Source: Robertmurraya andreesenii
Lineage (GTDB): Bacteria; Bacillota; Bacilli; Bacillales; Cytobacillaceae
NCBI RefSeq assembly: GCF_030813005.1
Contig: NZ_JAUSTU010000001.1
Coordinates: 310,001-374,000, forward strand
Direction of reading: 5' to 3'
Length of the DNA stretch: 64,000 nucleotides
The notes beneath the pieces were generated by a model that searched no databases, was not told the origin of the DNA, and was given only the letters and a program-made list of their open reading frames with translations. The translations under genes and the position numbers were made by a program. Shown piece by piece: positions 35,159-44,140 of the stretch; position 1 is the stretch's first letter; each line of letters opens with the position of its first letter.

Positions 35159-35641
35159 TTATTTTAAGACCCTTTTTGCCCCTACAAATTTATCCTTCCA
35201 ATACTTTGTATTCAAGGATTGCTCTGAAACTCCTTTTGAAACAGAAACAGCGATAAATTTATCCTTGCTCAGTGCAATTCCCACAAAGGAAACATCTTTG
35301 CCGTTTGTTTTAAAGAATAGGAGATCTCCTTCTTTAATGCCTTTTTTCTGGACAGCTTTTCCTTCTTTATATTGTTCTTTAGAGGTACGTGGCAGCTTTA
35401 CTTTGACTGATTTTTCAAATACATATTGAGTGAAGCCTGACGCATCGAACCCTTTTGGATCCTTTCCGCTTGCCTTATATTTTACACCCATATGTTTTTT
35501 CGCTTCTTGTGTAACTTCTTTAGGTAAATTGCTGCTTGCTTCGACTGAGTTAACTAATGGGCTGAGCAGCATTGCGATAAGAGTCATGATCGTCAACCCG
35601 ATCATAATTAATTTTGGGAATCTAACAGTTGTTGTTAACAT
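35159..35641 (-). CDS. Secreted NlpC/P60-fold protein lacking the catalytic residues
   Basis: A 160-aa protein. A signal peptide or anchor (residues 9-35, ending near VEASS) precedes an NlpC/P60 domain recognisable from HMGVKYKASGKDPKGF, LPRTSKEQY and GIKEGDLLFF. Active enzymes read DCSGF, SHVGI and FIHAS in these places. Here they read DASGF (Ala67), SFVGI (Phe119) and FIAVS (Ala131), so Cys, His and the third residue are all lost. Peptidase activity is therefore unlikely; binding to peptidoglycan or to an inhibitor is more likely. Start ATG 35641 has GGAAGGTGG. It is the last of five co-oriented genes that include two IseA-like proteins. Confidence 0.85.
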   Translation of the reverse strand: MLTTTVRFPKLIMIGLTIMTLIAMLLSPLVNSVEASSNLPKEVTQEAKKHMGVKYKASGKDPKGFDASGFTQYVFEKSVKVKLPRTSKEQYKEGKAVQKKGIKEGDLLFFKTNGKDVSFVGIALSKDKFIAVSVSKGVSEQSLNTKYWKDKFVGAKRVLK

Positions 35642-35690
35642 TTATATTTCCACCTTCCAATATTGATTTAGATTAGTTTTCTATTTTTAT

Positions 35691-36278
35691 TTAGGAGTTT
35701 GCTTTTTCATAAATTTCAAAGTCGTTAATTTTCCAGCCTTTGTTTGCGAAATGGTGAACACTTACTGAATAGGTTTCGAATTCTTCTGTTTCACCGACGG
35801 GTACAGTCACGAGATAAACCCGATCTACCCCTTGCATTTTGCTGTATTTTACTGATGCTTGATCCCATTGAAGAAGGGAACCGCCATCTGCCTCGACTTG
35901 GGCAAGTCTCTTTTTATGCTCGATGATTCCAATGTCCTTAAGGTATTTCTCTGCGTAGCTTCTTGTTGTGCTTTCCGTTAAGTAATCCATTATTTCCTTC
36001 TTCGTGTCGATGTCCTTCGATAAGTATCGGTAGAAGGTGTCATTCAGCTGAAAAGACTTATATTCACCCTCGCCATATGCTCCACCATTTTGGATGTATG
36101 TCCTCTTTTCCACCCATTGTTGAACGAGCTTTAACACCTCCTTATTGGATATTTCTTGTTTGTTCCCTTCATGGGCTACCACTGGTTTTTCTTTTGCTGC
36201 TGATATGTTTTCATGGATAAAGGGAACGGCCATCATGGTAATTGCCAGGCCAGCTGCAACGATTATTCTTATCTTCAT
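35691..36278 (-). CDS. Secreted IseA-like endopeptidase-inhibitor family protein
   Basis: A 195-aa protein with an N-terminal signal (IIVAAGLAITMMAVPF) and a domain resembling B. subtilis IseA (YoeB). Landmarks are QNGGAYGEGEYKSFQLN, FYRYLSKDID and the HKKRLAQVEADGGSLLQWDQ block. IseA binds and inhibits NlpC/P60 DL-endopeptidases in the cell wall. GTG 36287 is possible, but AGAGGTG favours the ATG at 36278. The same domain forms the C-terminus of the next protein upstream. It lies 49 bp before the catalytically dead NlpC/P60 gene, suggesting a joint role in control of wall hydrolases. Confidence 0.75.
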   Translation of the reverse strand: MKIRIIVAAGLAITMMAVPFIHENISAAKEKPVVAHEGNKQEISNKEVLKLVQQWVEKRTYIQNGGAYGEGEYKSFQLNDTFYRYLSKDIDTKKEIMDYLTESTTRSYAEKYLKDIGIIEHKKRLAQVEADGGSLLQWDQASVKYSKMQGVDRVYLVTVPVGETEEFETYSVSVHHFANKGWKINDFEIYEKANS

Positions 36279-36383
36279 TACTATCACCTCTGATTTCTTT
36301 GTACGGTCTAATTGTAGTTCGAAATTGAGGGTGATAAGTTAAGAAATGGTAAAGAAAGGTTTGAAATGTGGTAACAAATATTC

Positions 36384-36412
36384 ATAAAAAAAATGACGGC
36401 AATTTGCCGTCA
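36384..36412 (-). terminator. Rho-independent terminator
   Basis: On the minus strand TGACGGCAA pairs with TTGCCGTCA and is followed by eight T residues. It ends the 559-aa lipoprotein gene, so the IseA-like/NlpC pair needs readthrough or its own promoter. Confidence 0.85.
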
Positions 36413-36413
36413 C

Positions 36414-38093
36414 TTAAAAAGTTATGGGATTGGAGGAGATTCTCCAGCCGTCTTCTGTTTTCATGAAAGAGATTGGAATAATCTCAAAGGCAAACGAATT
36501 TCCAATCGGAACCTTAAGATCAAATTGGGTTTCTGTTTCCAAAATCTGATGCTTTGCAATGGAGGCTTTAAGATAGTTTAGTAGGGAGCCTCCATCCGCA
36601 TTAGGCTGGGCGAGCCTGCCATTATGCTCAATAATTTTCATGCTTTCAATATAGCTTTGAATCGCTTCACGTGTAAAAGAATCTGACAGGTACGCAAAAA
36701 GCTTTTCAAAGGAATCTAGGTCGGGGCCGAGATATCGATAATCTAGTTCATTTACCTTAAAGCTTTGAATTGTATCGGATTCTACAGCTCCCCCAGCATT
36801 TACATAGGCCTTCTTCATCGTCGCATCATGAACTTTTTTGATAAGAAGCTCTTCCTCTACACTCCTATGCTTTGTAAAGGGAGGACCTATTTTAATACTT
36901 GCAATGATCTCATCCAAATAGGAAGCGGCTTGATCGAATAGAATGTTCGAGCCATCCAAGTTTTCCTTTCGCTCGATCGTATAGAAATGCTCATCCGTTT
37001 CCGTCAATAATGGAAAAGTTAGATCTTCCTTTAGGGTGAAATCCTTTGAGTATATCTCAACAGTAAATAAAGGGGTTTTTGTTGTTGAATCTGTGAAATT
37101 AACATTCAACTTATACTCAAAGTTTTGTCCCTGCTGCCCTTCAATCGTGATATTGTTCGTCAGCTCTTTAGGAATGGATAAAGTCAAATTGCTTGCCGAG
37201 TCATAGAGTTCCACGTCATTCTGTTGGGCAACCTGTATTTTCTCTTGCAACTCCACAAATTTATCATAGGAAGGAACGGTAATATTAAGGGACATTCCTT
37301 TTCTAATAATATCTGCCGCTAACTGTGGCTGCTTGGCTTTTAACCATGCATCCGCCAAATAATAGTAATAATAGGCTGTGTCCGGCACTTCTTTGATTCT
37401 TTCTTGGTAGTAGCTTGCGATGGTAGAGAAATAAGATTCATAGAGCTCTTGATCGGGAACAAATGAGCCGTTATCCCATTTCCATATTTCAATATCGTAA
37501 ACATCTGCAAAGGAACGTTGCCAGGTTGCGATTCTATACTGATCATTCGCGTAAATGAGATCGAGCTCGTTATAGTTTAATTGAGTCAGCTTTTCAAATT
37601 TCTTATCCTGATAGCTATAAATATCAAGTATAGAGCCAAAGGATGCCCCCATCATAAAGCCGATTAACAACTCAGGTTTGCCATCCCCAGTGATATCTGT
37701 TGTACTACCCCAACTGATATCATATCCAGGACCTTCGACATGACCGGCTTGTTTCCATGTATTTTCCTCTTTTTGAAGAATAATTGCACCGGTGTTATCT
37801 GATTTGATACTAGATTTATAGAAGAAGACAATTTCATTTACCCCATCTTGATCAAAATCCGCTTCTAGAATAGGGCTAACCCCAACAGGTTCATTGGGGG
37901 TAAAAAGAGATGTCCCCTGTGGAAGAAATGGAGCGATAACCTGGCTGTAATTATTCCCTATCTGACTGCGTTCTTTAGCTTGAGCGGGCGCTTTTATGAG
38001 ACTTACTGGTTCTGGGAAGAGATTACAGCCACTTAGCAGTAAAGGGATGAGAAAGATTAGTCCGAGCTTGCCGCATATTTTTGCGATATTCAT
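36414..38093 (-). CDS. Lipoprotein with FG-GAP/VCBS-like repeats and C-terminal IseA-like domain
   Basis: A 559-aa lipoprotein (lipobox LLSGC, Cys23). Residues about 70-215 hold beta-propeller-like repeats with calcium-binding-type turns (ADFDQDGVNEIVFF, TDITGDGKPELLIGFM). Residues 225-290 include a TPR-like helical pair (YYLADAWLKAKQPQLAADII). The middle is beta-rich, and residues about 425-559 are IseA-like, including YVNAGGAVESDTIQSFKVN, YRYLGPDLD and RLAQPNADGGSLL. It is anchored outside the membrane. The gene lies 97 bp after a PhoR-type kinase gene on the same strand. I know no named family with this full architecture. Confidence 0.75.
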   Translation of the reverse strand: MNIAKICGKLGLIFLIPLLLSGCNLFPEPVSLIKAPAQAKERSQIGNNYSQVIAPFLPQGTSLFTPNEPVGVSPILEADFDQDGVNEIVFFYKSSIKSDNTGAIILQKEENTWKQAGHVEGPGYDISWGSTTDITGDGKPELLIGFMMGASFGSILDIYSYQDKKFEKLTQLNYNELDLIYANDQYRIATWQRSFADVYDIEIWKWDNGSFVPDQELYESYFSTIASYYQERIKEVPDTAYYYYYLADAWLKAKQPQLAADIIRKGMSLNITVPSYDKFVELQEKIQVAQQNDVELYDSASNLTLSIPKELTNNITIEGQQGQNFEYKLNVNFTDSTTKTPLFTVEIYSKDFTLKEDLTFPLLTETDEHFYTIERKENLDGSNILFDQAASYLDEIIASIKIGPPFTKHRSVEEELLIKKVHDATMKKAYVNAGGAVESDTIQSFKVNELDYRYLGPDLDSFEKLFAYLSDSFTREAIQSYIESMKIIEHNGRLAQPNADGGSLLNYLKASIAKHQILETETQFDLKVPIGNSFAFEIIPISFMKTEDGWRISSNPITF

Positions 38094-38190
38094 CTACCTC
38101 CATTCAAGTAGTATTTTTGTTTCAATATAATCGGTTCATGTTCGAAAAGATATCTATTCTGGTAAAGAAATGGTTAAGAAAAGGTAACAA

Positions 38191-39561
38191 TTACAAAGGC
38201 AGCATGATTTCAACTGTTGTACCCATTCCAACTTTACTTGTTAAGGTGATTTTTCCTTGGTGGACATGAATTATTTCTTGACAGATAGCTAGTCCCAGTC
38301 CCGTACCAGACATCGTTGATCTCCCTTTATGAAATTTTTCTTTCACCAATTGTAGCTCTTCCGGTGGAATTCCTTCCCCAGAATCAATAATTGATATGAA
38401 AACATTTGGATGTTTGATTTCAACAGAGATCATGATGTTTCCATCCGCAGGAGTAAATTTAAGTGAGTTATCCAATAGGTTAATGAACACCTGTTTTAAT
38501 CGGTTAAAATCTCCTTTTATCGTTACATCAGCGTCACCAACTTTTTCAAGATGAATTCCCTGTCTTTCGGCTCTTGGAAGCAGCTGTGTAACAACCTGGT
38601 CAAGAAGCATATCAATGGAAACCTCTTTGAATTGATACTCTACCTTTCCGGAAGAAAGGCTTGATAAATCAAGTAAATCTCCAAGCATTAGTGACAGACG
38701 CTCGCTCTCGTTGGAAATAATCTCTAAGCCTTCTTTAATAAACACATCCTCTGACATAGAGTGGAGGGTAATCGCCCAGCCTTTCACCGATGTTAAAGGG
38801 GTACGTAGCTCGTGCGATACAGAGGCGATAAATTCATTTTTTAAACGCTCATGCTTTTCCACTTGTTCCGCCATATAATTTAGCGTATTTGCTAGTTTTC
38901 CTATTTCATCGGTATTTTTATTGGAGATTCTTGTGGAAAAATCCCCAACCGCCATCTGTTCAGCTGCTGTCGTAATAACTTTAAGGGGCTTTGTAATCGA
39001 ATTAGCGATAAAGTAACTAATGGTAACCGCGATGGCAATAACCAGTAAGCCAATGCTCACAAGTCTCCATGCGTTTTGCTGAAAAACTTGCTCAATTGGC
39101 TCCATAGACGTCGTCAGTCGAATGGCACCATACTTATTTTGTTTCATGGAAAGGGGGTATGAAACGGACAATATTTTTTCATTATCTAATAAGCCTTTAT
39201 AATAACCGGTCTTTCCACTTAATGCGGTGGATACATCTTCAAAAGCTGTCAGGTTATTGGCAGAGGAGCGATAATTCTCCGCAATGATCTCACCGTTTGG
39301 ATCCACGACTTGAATATGGGCATCGATCAAAAAATTGAAGCTTTGGAGAAGAAGTGATGCCCGCTCTCCAAATGATTCATTCTGGAGGTCCCTTTCATAA
39401 AAGGATGTAAAAACAGCCCCTTGATCTCTTAAAGTTTGTTTGACTCCTTCCACATAGTAGTACCTAAGAGCAAACAGAATGAAGGCTTCAAAAATAACCA
39501 CGGTGATGATAATCAATAACAAGTAGCTCCAGACTAATCGTGTTTTGATCCCTGTTTTCAT
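38191..39561 (-). CDS. Sensor histidine kinase, PhoR/ResE/WalK class
   Basis: A 456-aa kinase. TM1 is at about 12-33, an extracytoplasmic sensing domain spans 34-165 (VVDPNGEIIAENY, Cache/PAS-like), TM2 is at about 167-187, HAMP follows, and HisKA has phospho-acceptor His250 in SVSHELRTPLTSVKG. HATPase_c has INLLDNSLKFTP, DSGEGIP and GTGLGLAICQEI. It overlaps its response regulator gene by 4 nt. Placement upstream of IseA-like genes suggests an envelope signal; in B. subtilis iseA is under WalRK control. Confidence 0.9.
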   Translation of the reverse strand: MKTGIKTRLVWSYLLLIIITVVIFEAFILFALRYYYVEGVKQTLRDQGAVFTSFYERDLQNESFGERASLLLQSFNFLIDAHIQVVDPNGEIIAENYRSSANNLTAFEDVSTALSGKTGYYKGLLDNEKILSVSYPLSMKQNKYGAIRLTTSMEPIEQVFQQNAWRLVSIGLLVIAIAVTISYFIANSITKPLKVITTAAEQMAVGDFSTRISNKNTDEIGKLANTLNYMAEQVEKHERLKNEFIASVSHELRTPLTSVKGWAITLHSMSEDVFIKEGLEIISNESERLSLMLGDLLDLSSLSSGKVEYQFKEVSIDMLLDQVVTQLLPRAERQGIHLEKVGDADVTIKGDFNRLKQVFINLLDNSLKFTPADGNIMISVEIKHPNVFISIIDSGEGIPPEELQLVKEKFHKGRSTMSGTGLGLAICQEIIHVHQGKITLTSKVGMGTTVEIMLPL

Positions 39562-40259
39562 ACGCTTTCAAGATCTTGGAAGCAATATCCAAATCCCCAT
39601 ATGGTTTTGAGGTAGTCTGGGGTTGAAGGTGTTTCTTCAAGCTTTTCTCGTAATCTACGAATATGAACATCTACGGTCTTTGGATCGCCATAATAGTTTT
39701 CTCCCCATATTTCATCTAATAGTTCATTTCTTGTGATCGGCTGGTTAACCCTTTGGAAAAACAGCTTCATGAGCTGAAATTCTCTGGCAGTTAACTTTAG
39801 TGGAATCCCAGACTTATAGACCTTCTGAGTTTTTAGATCTAGAACAAACGGGCCAACCGCATCCTTTTTTTCAAGAGTGCTATCATTTCTTGTAGTACGT
39901 CTTAGCACGGTGCGAACTCGAGCAACCAGCTCCAATGGATTAAAGGGCTTGACAATATAATCGTCTGCTCCAAGCTCTAATCCTGTTATTTTATCCATAT
40001 CCTGACCTCTTGCTGAGAGAATAATAATGGGGAGATAAGGAAAGTGCTCCCTTAATTTTGAGCAGATTTCAAATCCATCCATATCGGGAAGCATTAAATC
40101 TAGGATCACGAGATTCGGATTTTTCTCTTTAACCGTTTGCAAGACATGCTCTCCTGCTCCTAGTTCAATTACGTTAAAATTTGACCTGCTAAGGTTAAAG
40201 CTAATGAGCTTTCGAATCGGCAATTCATCCTCAACAATTAAAATGGTTTCTTGATTCAT
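39558..40259 (-). CDS. OmpR-family response regulator
   Basis: A 233-aa regulator with receiver domain 1-120 (Asp11/Glu12, phospho-site Asp54 in LVILDLMLPDMDG, KPF loop) and a winged-helix Trans_reg_C domain (LKLTAREFQLMKLFF, GDPKTVDVHIRRLREKL). It is first in the transcription unit with the PhoR-type kinase. Likely targets are the downstream lipoprotein and IseA/NlpC genes; this is inferred from position. Confidence 0.92.
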   Translation of the reverse strand: MNQETILIVEDELPIRKLISFNLSRSNFNVIELGAGEHVLQTVKEKNPNLVILDLMLPDMDGFEICSKLREHFPYLPIIILSARGQDMDKITGLELGADDYIVKPFNPLELVARVRTVLRRTTRNDSTLEKKDAVGPFVLDLKTQKVYKSGIPLKLTAREFQLMKLFFQRVNQPITRNELLDEIWGENYYGDPKTVDVHIRRLREKLEETPSTPDYLKTIWGFGYCFQDLESV

Positions 40260-40460
40260 TGTTATACCTCACATTTTTAATTAATACCTTTATTTCCCTA
40301 TTTTACCATGATGAGAAAAATAATAAATCTATCAATGGATAAAATCTGTATTTAGAGGGGTCCCAGTTTTGACATTTTTGTGATCGTTTTCACGGAAAGG
40401 CTAGTACAAATTATATAAACTGATACAATACAGAATGAGTAAAGAATAAGGAGATATTTT

Positions 40461-42161
40461 ATGAGAAAGAAACGCTTTAGGTTGAAACTTGGCCAAAAAA
40501 TTAATCTCATTGTGCTAGGAATCATCTTGTCTTTAGCCGTCGTCATCGGAATCGTTGTCGTGCAACAGGTTACGAGTGGTATTAAGGAGATTGCGACTGA
40601 AAAAGCGAGAGGGGATTTAAACTTAGGTAAAAGCTATTTGGATGCGAAGTTTCCTGGGGACTGGGTGATTAAAGATGGAAGCCTTTTCAAGGGTTCTGTC
40701 AAAATCAATGATAATTTTGACATCGTTGATGAGTTGGGAGAGAAAACAGGAGATACAGTTACCATTTTCCAGGGGGATACCCGTGTTGCAACGAATGTGA
40801 TGATGGAAGGGAAGCGAGCTGTTGGTACGCAGGTCTCACAGGAGGTTGCAAATAAAGTCTTAAAGGAGAAAAAGGATTTTTTCGGTGAAGCCAATGTGGT
40901 TGGGCACAAGTATGTGTCAGCCTATACGCCGATAATGGATAAAAGTGGAGAGGTTATCGGAATCTTTTATGTAGGTGCCCCGCAGAACATTATTGATGAA
41001 ACGATCGCATCATTTATGAAAGTATTCATTATTGTGTTGCTGGTTGTGATCGTTTTCTCTTCCGTGATTGTCTATTTGTTTACCAGAGGTCTTACGAAAC
41101 GATTATCCACTGTTTCTGCAGCCATGGATCAAGCAAAAGAGGGAGATTTTACTAAGGAAATTTTGGATGAAACCGGTGATGAGCTAAGTCATCTGGGGGA
41201 AAGCTATAATGCTATGAAAGAGAATTTGGGTTCGATGTTTCATAGAGTTATAGAGATCTCGGAGAAATTAACCGCTTCTTCACAGGAATTAACGGCTGGT
41301 GCGGAACAGACAACAAGAGCTACCGAGCAAATTACAAGCTCGATTCAAGAGGTTGTTGATGGGATAGAATCCCAGGCAGCAAGTGTGGATGAAAGTGCAA
41401 AGGCGGTAGAAGAAGTAACATGCGGAATCAATAATTTAGTAGTAAATTCAACGACGATTTCACAATCAGCACAGGATACTCAAGGGTATGGAAGAGAGGG
41501 TGGAGAGCTAATTGAAGAAACAGTAGAGCAAATGAAGAAAATTCACCGTTCTGTTCATTCGAGCAGTGAAAAAATCCAACTCCTCGATGAACGCTCGAAA
41601 CAAATTGGAGACATTACAAGTACTATTTCCGAAATTGCGAACCAAACCAACCTGTTGGCATTAAATGCTGCGATTGAGGCGGCTAGAGCAGGTGAGCATG
41701 GGAGAGGTTTTGCAGTGGTAGCTGAAGAGGTTCAAAAGCTTGCTGTTCAGTCACAGCAATCCTCGATACAAATTTCAGAGCTCATCCGTGCGATAATAAA
41801 TGATATGAGAGATACATATGAATCGATGGAGCAGGTAAAAGCAGATGTGACTGAAGGAATTGGAATTGTAGGAAAAACGGAGGAAAGTTTTGTGAAAATC
41901 CAGCATGCGGTCGAGGAAATGGAACTGCAAATTTCTGCGGCAGCTGAGAATGCGGAGCAAATATTAGCTGGCGCGAAGGTCGTTTCTGCTTCGGTTCATG
42001 GGATATCCGACGTCACGAAGAAATCTGCAACCCATACACAGACAGTTTCTGCTGCTACCGAAGAGCAATTAGCTTCGATGGAGGAGGTTCTCGCATCTGC
42101 TAATTCACTCTTGCAAATGGCAGAGGACCTACAGGAAAATACGAGTAAATTCAAAGTATAG
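40461..42161 (+). CDS. Methyl-accepting chemotaxis protein with single Cache domain
   Basis: A 566-aa chemoreceptor. TM1 is at about 15-35, a periplasmic single-Cache domain at 40-185 (GDWVIKDGSLFKGSVKIND, GHKYVSAYTPIMD), TM2 at about 188-210, HAMP, and a long cytoplasmic coiled coil with the invariant hairpin tip EIANQTNLLALNAAIEAARAG. The overall plan and length match B. subtilis YvaQ. It signals to CheA/CheW, which are not in this window. AAGGAG precedes the ATG. The ligand is unknown. Confidence 0.9.
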   Translation: MRKKRFRLKLGQKINLIVLGIILSLAVVIGIVVVQQVTSGIKEIATEKARGDLNLGKSYLDAKFPGDWVIKDGSLFKGSVKINDNFDIVDELGEKTGDTVTIFQGDTRVATNVMMEGKRAVGTQVSQEVANKVLKEKKDFFGEANVVGHKYVSAYTPIMDKSGEVIGIFYVGAPQNIIDETIASFMKVFIIVLLVVIVFSSVIVYLFTRGLTKRLSTVSAAMDQAKEGDFTKEILDETGDELSHLGESYNAMKENLGSMFHRVIEISEKLTASSQELTAGAEQTTRATEQITSSIQEVVDGIESQAASVDESAKAVEEVTCGINNLVVNSTTISQSAQDTQGYGREGGELIEETVEQMKKIHRSVHSSSEKIQLLDERSKQIGDITSTISEIANQTNLLALNAAIEAARAGEHGRGFAVVAEEVQKLAVQSQQSSIQISELIRAIINDMRDTYESMEQVKADVTEGIGIVGKTEESFVKIQHAVEEMELQISAAAENAEQILAGAKVVSASVHGISDVTKKSATHTQTVSAATEEQLASMEEVLASANSLLQMAEDLQENTSKFKV

Positions 42162-42212
42162 GAAGGCTCTTCAGCCATTACAACTTCAACATAAGAAACG
42201 AAACAGCCATTA

Positions 42213-42247
42213 GAAAACATCCCAAGAGCAAGCTTCTTGGGATGTTT
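42213..42247. terminator. Terminator between the chemoreceptor gene and ilvD
   Basis: AAACATCCCAAGA pairs with TCTTGGGATGTTT around GCAAGCT. Convergent genes lie on both sides. Confidence 0.8.
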
Positions 42248-42252
42248 GACTT

Positions 42253-43932
42253 TTATATTTTCATAACTCCGCCGGTGCTAGCGTTGGTGACAAGCTTAGA
42301 ATAACGTGCCAAGTAGCCTTTTTTGACTTTTGGCTCAAAGCCTTTCCAATTTGCTTTGCGAGTCTCAAATTCTTCATCTGAAATCTCTAGGTTGATCGTA
42401 CGATTGTTTAGATCCAGTTCAATGATATCCCCATCTTCAACGAATGCGATGGGGCCACCCTCAGCTGCCTCTGGGGAAATATGCCCGATTGAAATTCCTC
42501 TTGATGCCCCAGAGAAGCGACCGTCGGTGATGAGACCTACCTTTGCGCCAAGACCGCGACCGACAATTTGTGAGGTAGGGGCAAGCATTTCAGGCATTCC
42601 AGGTCCACCCTTAGGACCTTCATAGCGGATGACGACAACATGCCCCTCCTGAACCTTGCCAGTGATAATACCTGATAATGCCTCCTCTTGGGAATCAAAA
42701 CAAATCGCAGGTCCTCTATGGTAACCGCCAACGGATTCATCGACAGCTCCAACCTTAATAATGGAACCTTCTGGAGCAAGATTTCCAAATAGTACTGCAA
42801 GTCCGCCCGTTTCAGAGTGGGGGTTATCTATAGGTCGAATGACATTCTTATCAAGAATATCACAGCCAGCTACATTCTCCGCTAATGTTTTTCCCGTTAC
42901 GGTTAAGCAATTTCCGTTCATGGCGCCAGGCTTCTTTAACACTTCATTAATAATTGCGCTGACCCCACCGGCATTGTGGACATCCTCAATATGATAGTCA
43001 GAGGCTGGTGCAATCTTAGCAAGATGTGGTACACGAGCGGCAATTTCATTAATGCGCTCTAGGGAATAATCAATCTCCGCTTCGTGGGCCAAAGCAAGTG
43101 TGTGGAGAACAGTATTGGTTGATCCACCCATTGCCATGTCCAAAGCGAAAGCATTATCGATCGCATCAATCGTGACAATATCACGTGGTTTGATGTCTTC
43201 TTTGATAAGATACATCAATTGCTTGGCTGATTTCTTAACAAATTCCTTTCGCTCCTCGGAAATGGCTAGAATCGTGCCGTTTCCTGGAAGAGCAAGTCCT
43301 AGACCTTCCGCTAAGCAGTTCATGGAGTTCGCCGTGAACATCCCTGAGCACGAGCCACAGGATGGACAGGCAACCTGCTCTAATTCTTGCAATCTAGCTT
43401 CGTCAATTTTTCCAGATTGGAAGGCACCGACTCCTTCAAATACGGAAGTAAGGGATAGTGCATTCCCTTGGCTATCTCGACCAGCCTTCATCGGTCCACC
43501 ACTTACGACAATGGTTGGAATATTGACACGAAGGGCCGCCATTAGCATCCCCGGTGTGATTTTATCGCAGTTCGGAATGCAGACCATTCCATCGAACCAG
43601 TGGGCAGAAACGACGGTTTCCACTGAGTCAGCAATGATCTCACGGCTTGGCAAAGAATAGCGCATCCCGATATGTCCCATTGCAATTCCGTCATCCACGC
43701 CGATCGTATTCATTTCAAAGGGAACGCCGCCCGCCTCACGAATCGCATTCTTCACGATTTTTCCAAATTCCTGCAGGTGAACATGTCCAGGTACAATATC
43801 AATATATGAATTGACGACCGCAATGAACGGTTTGTCAAAATCCTCATCTTTTACACCAGCTGCTCGGAGCAAGCTTCGATGTGGTGCACGGTCAAATCCA
43901 TTTTTAATCATATTACTTCTTAACTCTGCCAA
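42253..43932 (-). CDS. ilvD: Dihydroxy-acid dehydratase IlvD
   Basis: A 559-aa iron-sulfur enzyme of branched-chain amino acid and pantothenate synthesis, making 2-oxoisovalerate and 2-oxo-3-methylvalerate. Cluster ligands are visible in VCIPNCDKITPGM and CPSCGSCSGMFTANSM. GGRFSGASRG-type C-terminal signature is present as DGRFSGASRGISIGHISPEA. TTG at 43932 follows GGGGGAG. It is alone here, away from any ilv/leu operon, and no T-box is visible upstream. Confidence 0.95.
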   Translation of the reverse strand: MAELRSNMIKNGFDRAPHRSLLRAAGVKDEDFDKPFIAVVNSYIDIVPGHVHLQEFGKIVKNAIREAGGVPFEMNTIGVDDGIAMGHIGMRYSLPSREIIADSVETVVSAHWFDGMVCIPNCDKITPGMLMAALRVNIPTIVVSGGPMKAGRDSQGNALSLTSVFEGVGAFQSGKIDEARLQELEQVACPSCGSCSGMFTANSMNCLAEGLGLALPGNGTILAISEERKEFVKKSAKQLMYLIKEDIKPRDIVTIDAIDNAFALDMAMGGSTNTVLHTLALAHEAEIDYSLERINEIAARVPHLAKIAPASDYHIEDVHNAGGVSAIINEVLKKPGAMNGNCLTVTGKTLAENVAGCDILDKNVIRPIDNPHSETGGLAVLFGNLAPEGSIIKVGAVDESVGGYHRGPAICFDSQEEALSGIITGKVQEGHVVVIRYEGPKGGPGMPEMLAPTSQIVGRGLGAKVGLITDGRFSGASRGISIGHISPEAAEGGPIAFVEDGDIIELDLNNRTINLEISDEEFETRKANWKGFEPKVKKGYLARYSKLVTNASTGGVMKI

Positions 43933-44140
43933 CTTAACTCCCCCACTTTCTAGTATCCAACCTTTAAATTATTTAACTTTTTCATATTTTATCACTATTC
44001 TTGGAATTAGGATAGGATTTTTGCTTTAATCATTTGCATTGTTGAAGCGGATATTTCTATGTAGTTATTAATACTACTTGTGGAATGGTGGATATTAAGT
44101 TACAATAATAAAGTGAAATAATTCGAAAAGAGGTCTCTTA

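Noticed and set aside
40379..40392. cre site upstream of the chemoreceptor
   Set aside because: TGTGATCGTTTTCA has one mismatch at a key position, and I could not place a promoter near it.
43100..43660. 186-aa plus-strand frame inside ilvD
   Set aside because: Antisense shadow of a highly conserved gene.
43933..44140. T-box riboswitch upstream of ilvD
   Set aside because: No specifier stem, T-box sequence or terminator could be found on the minus strand.
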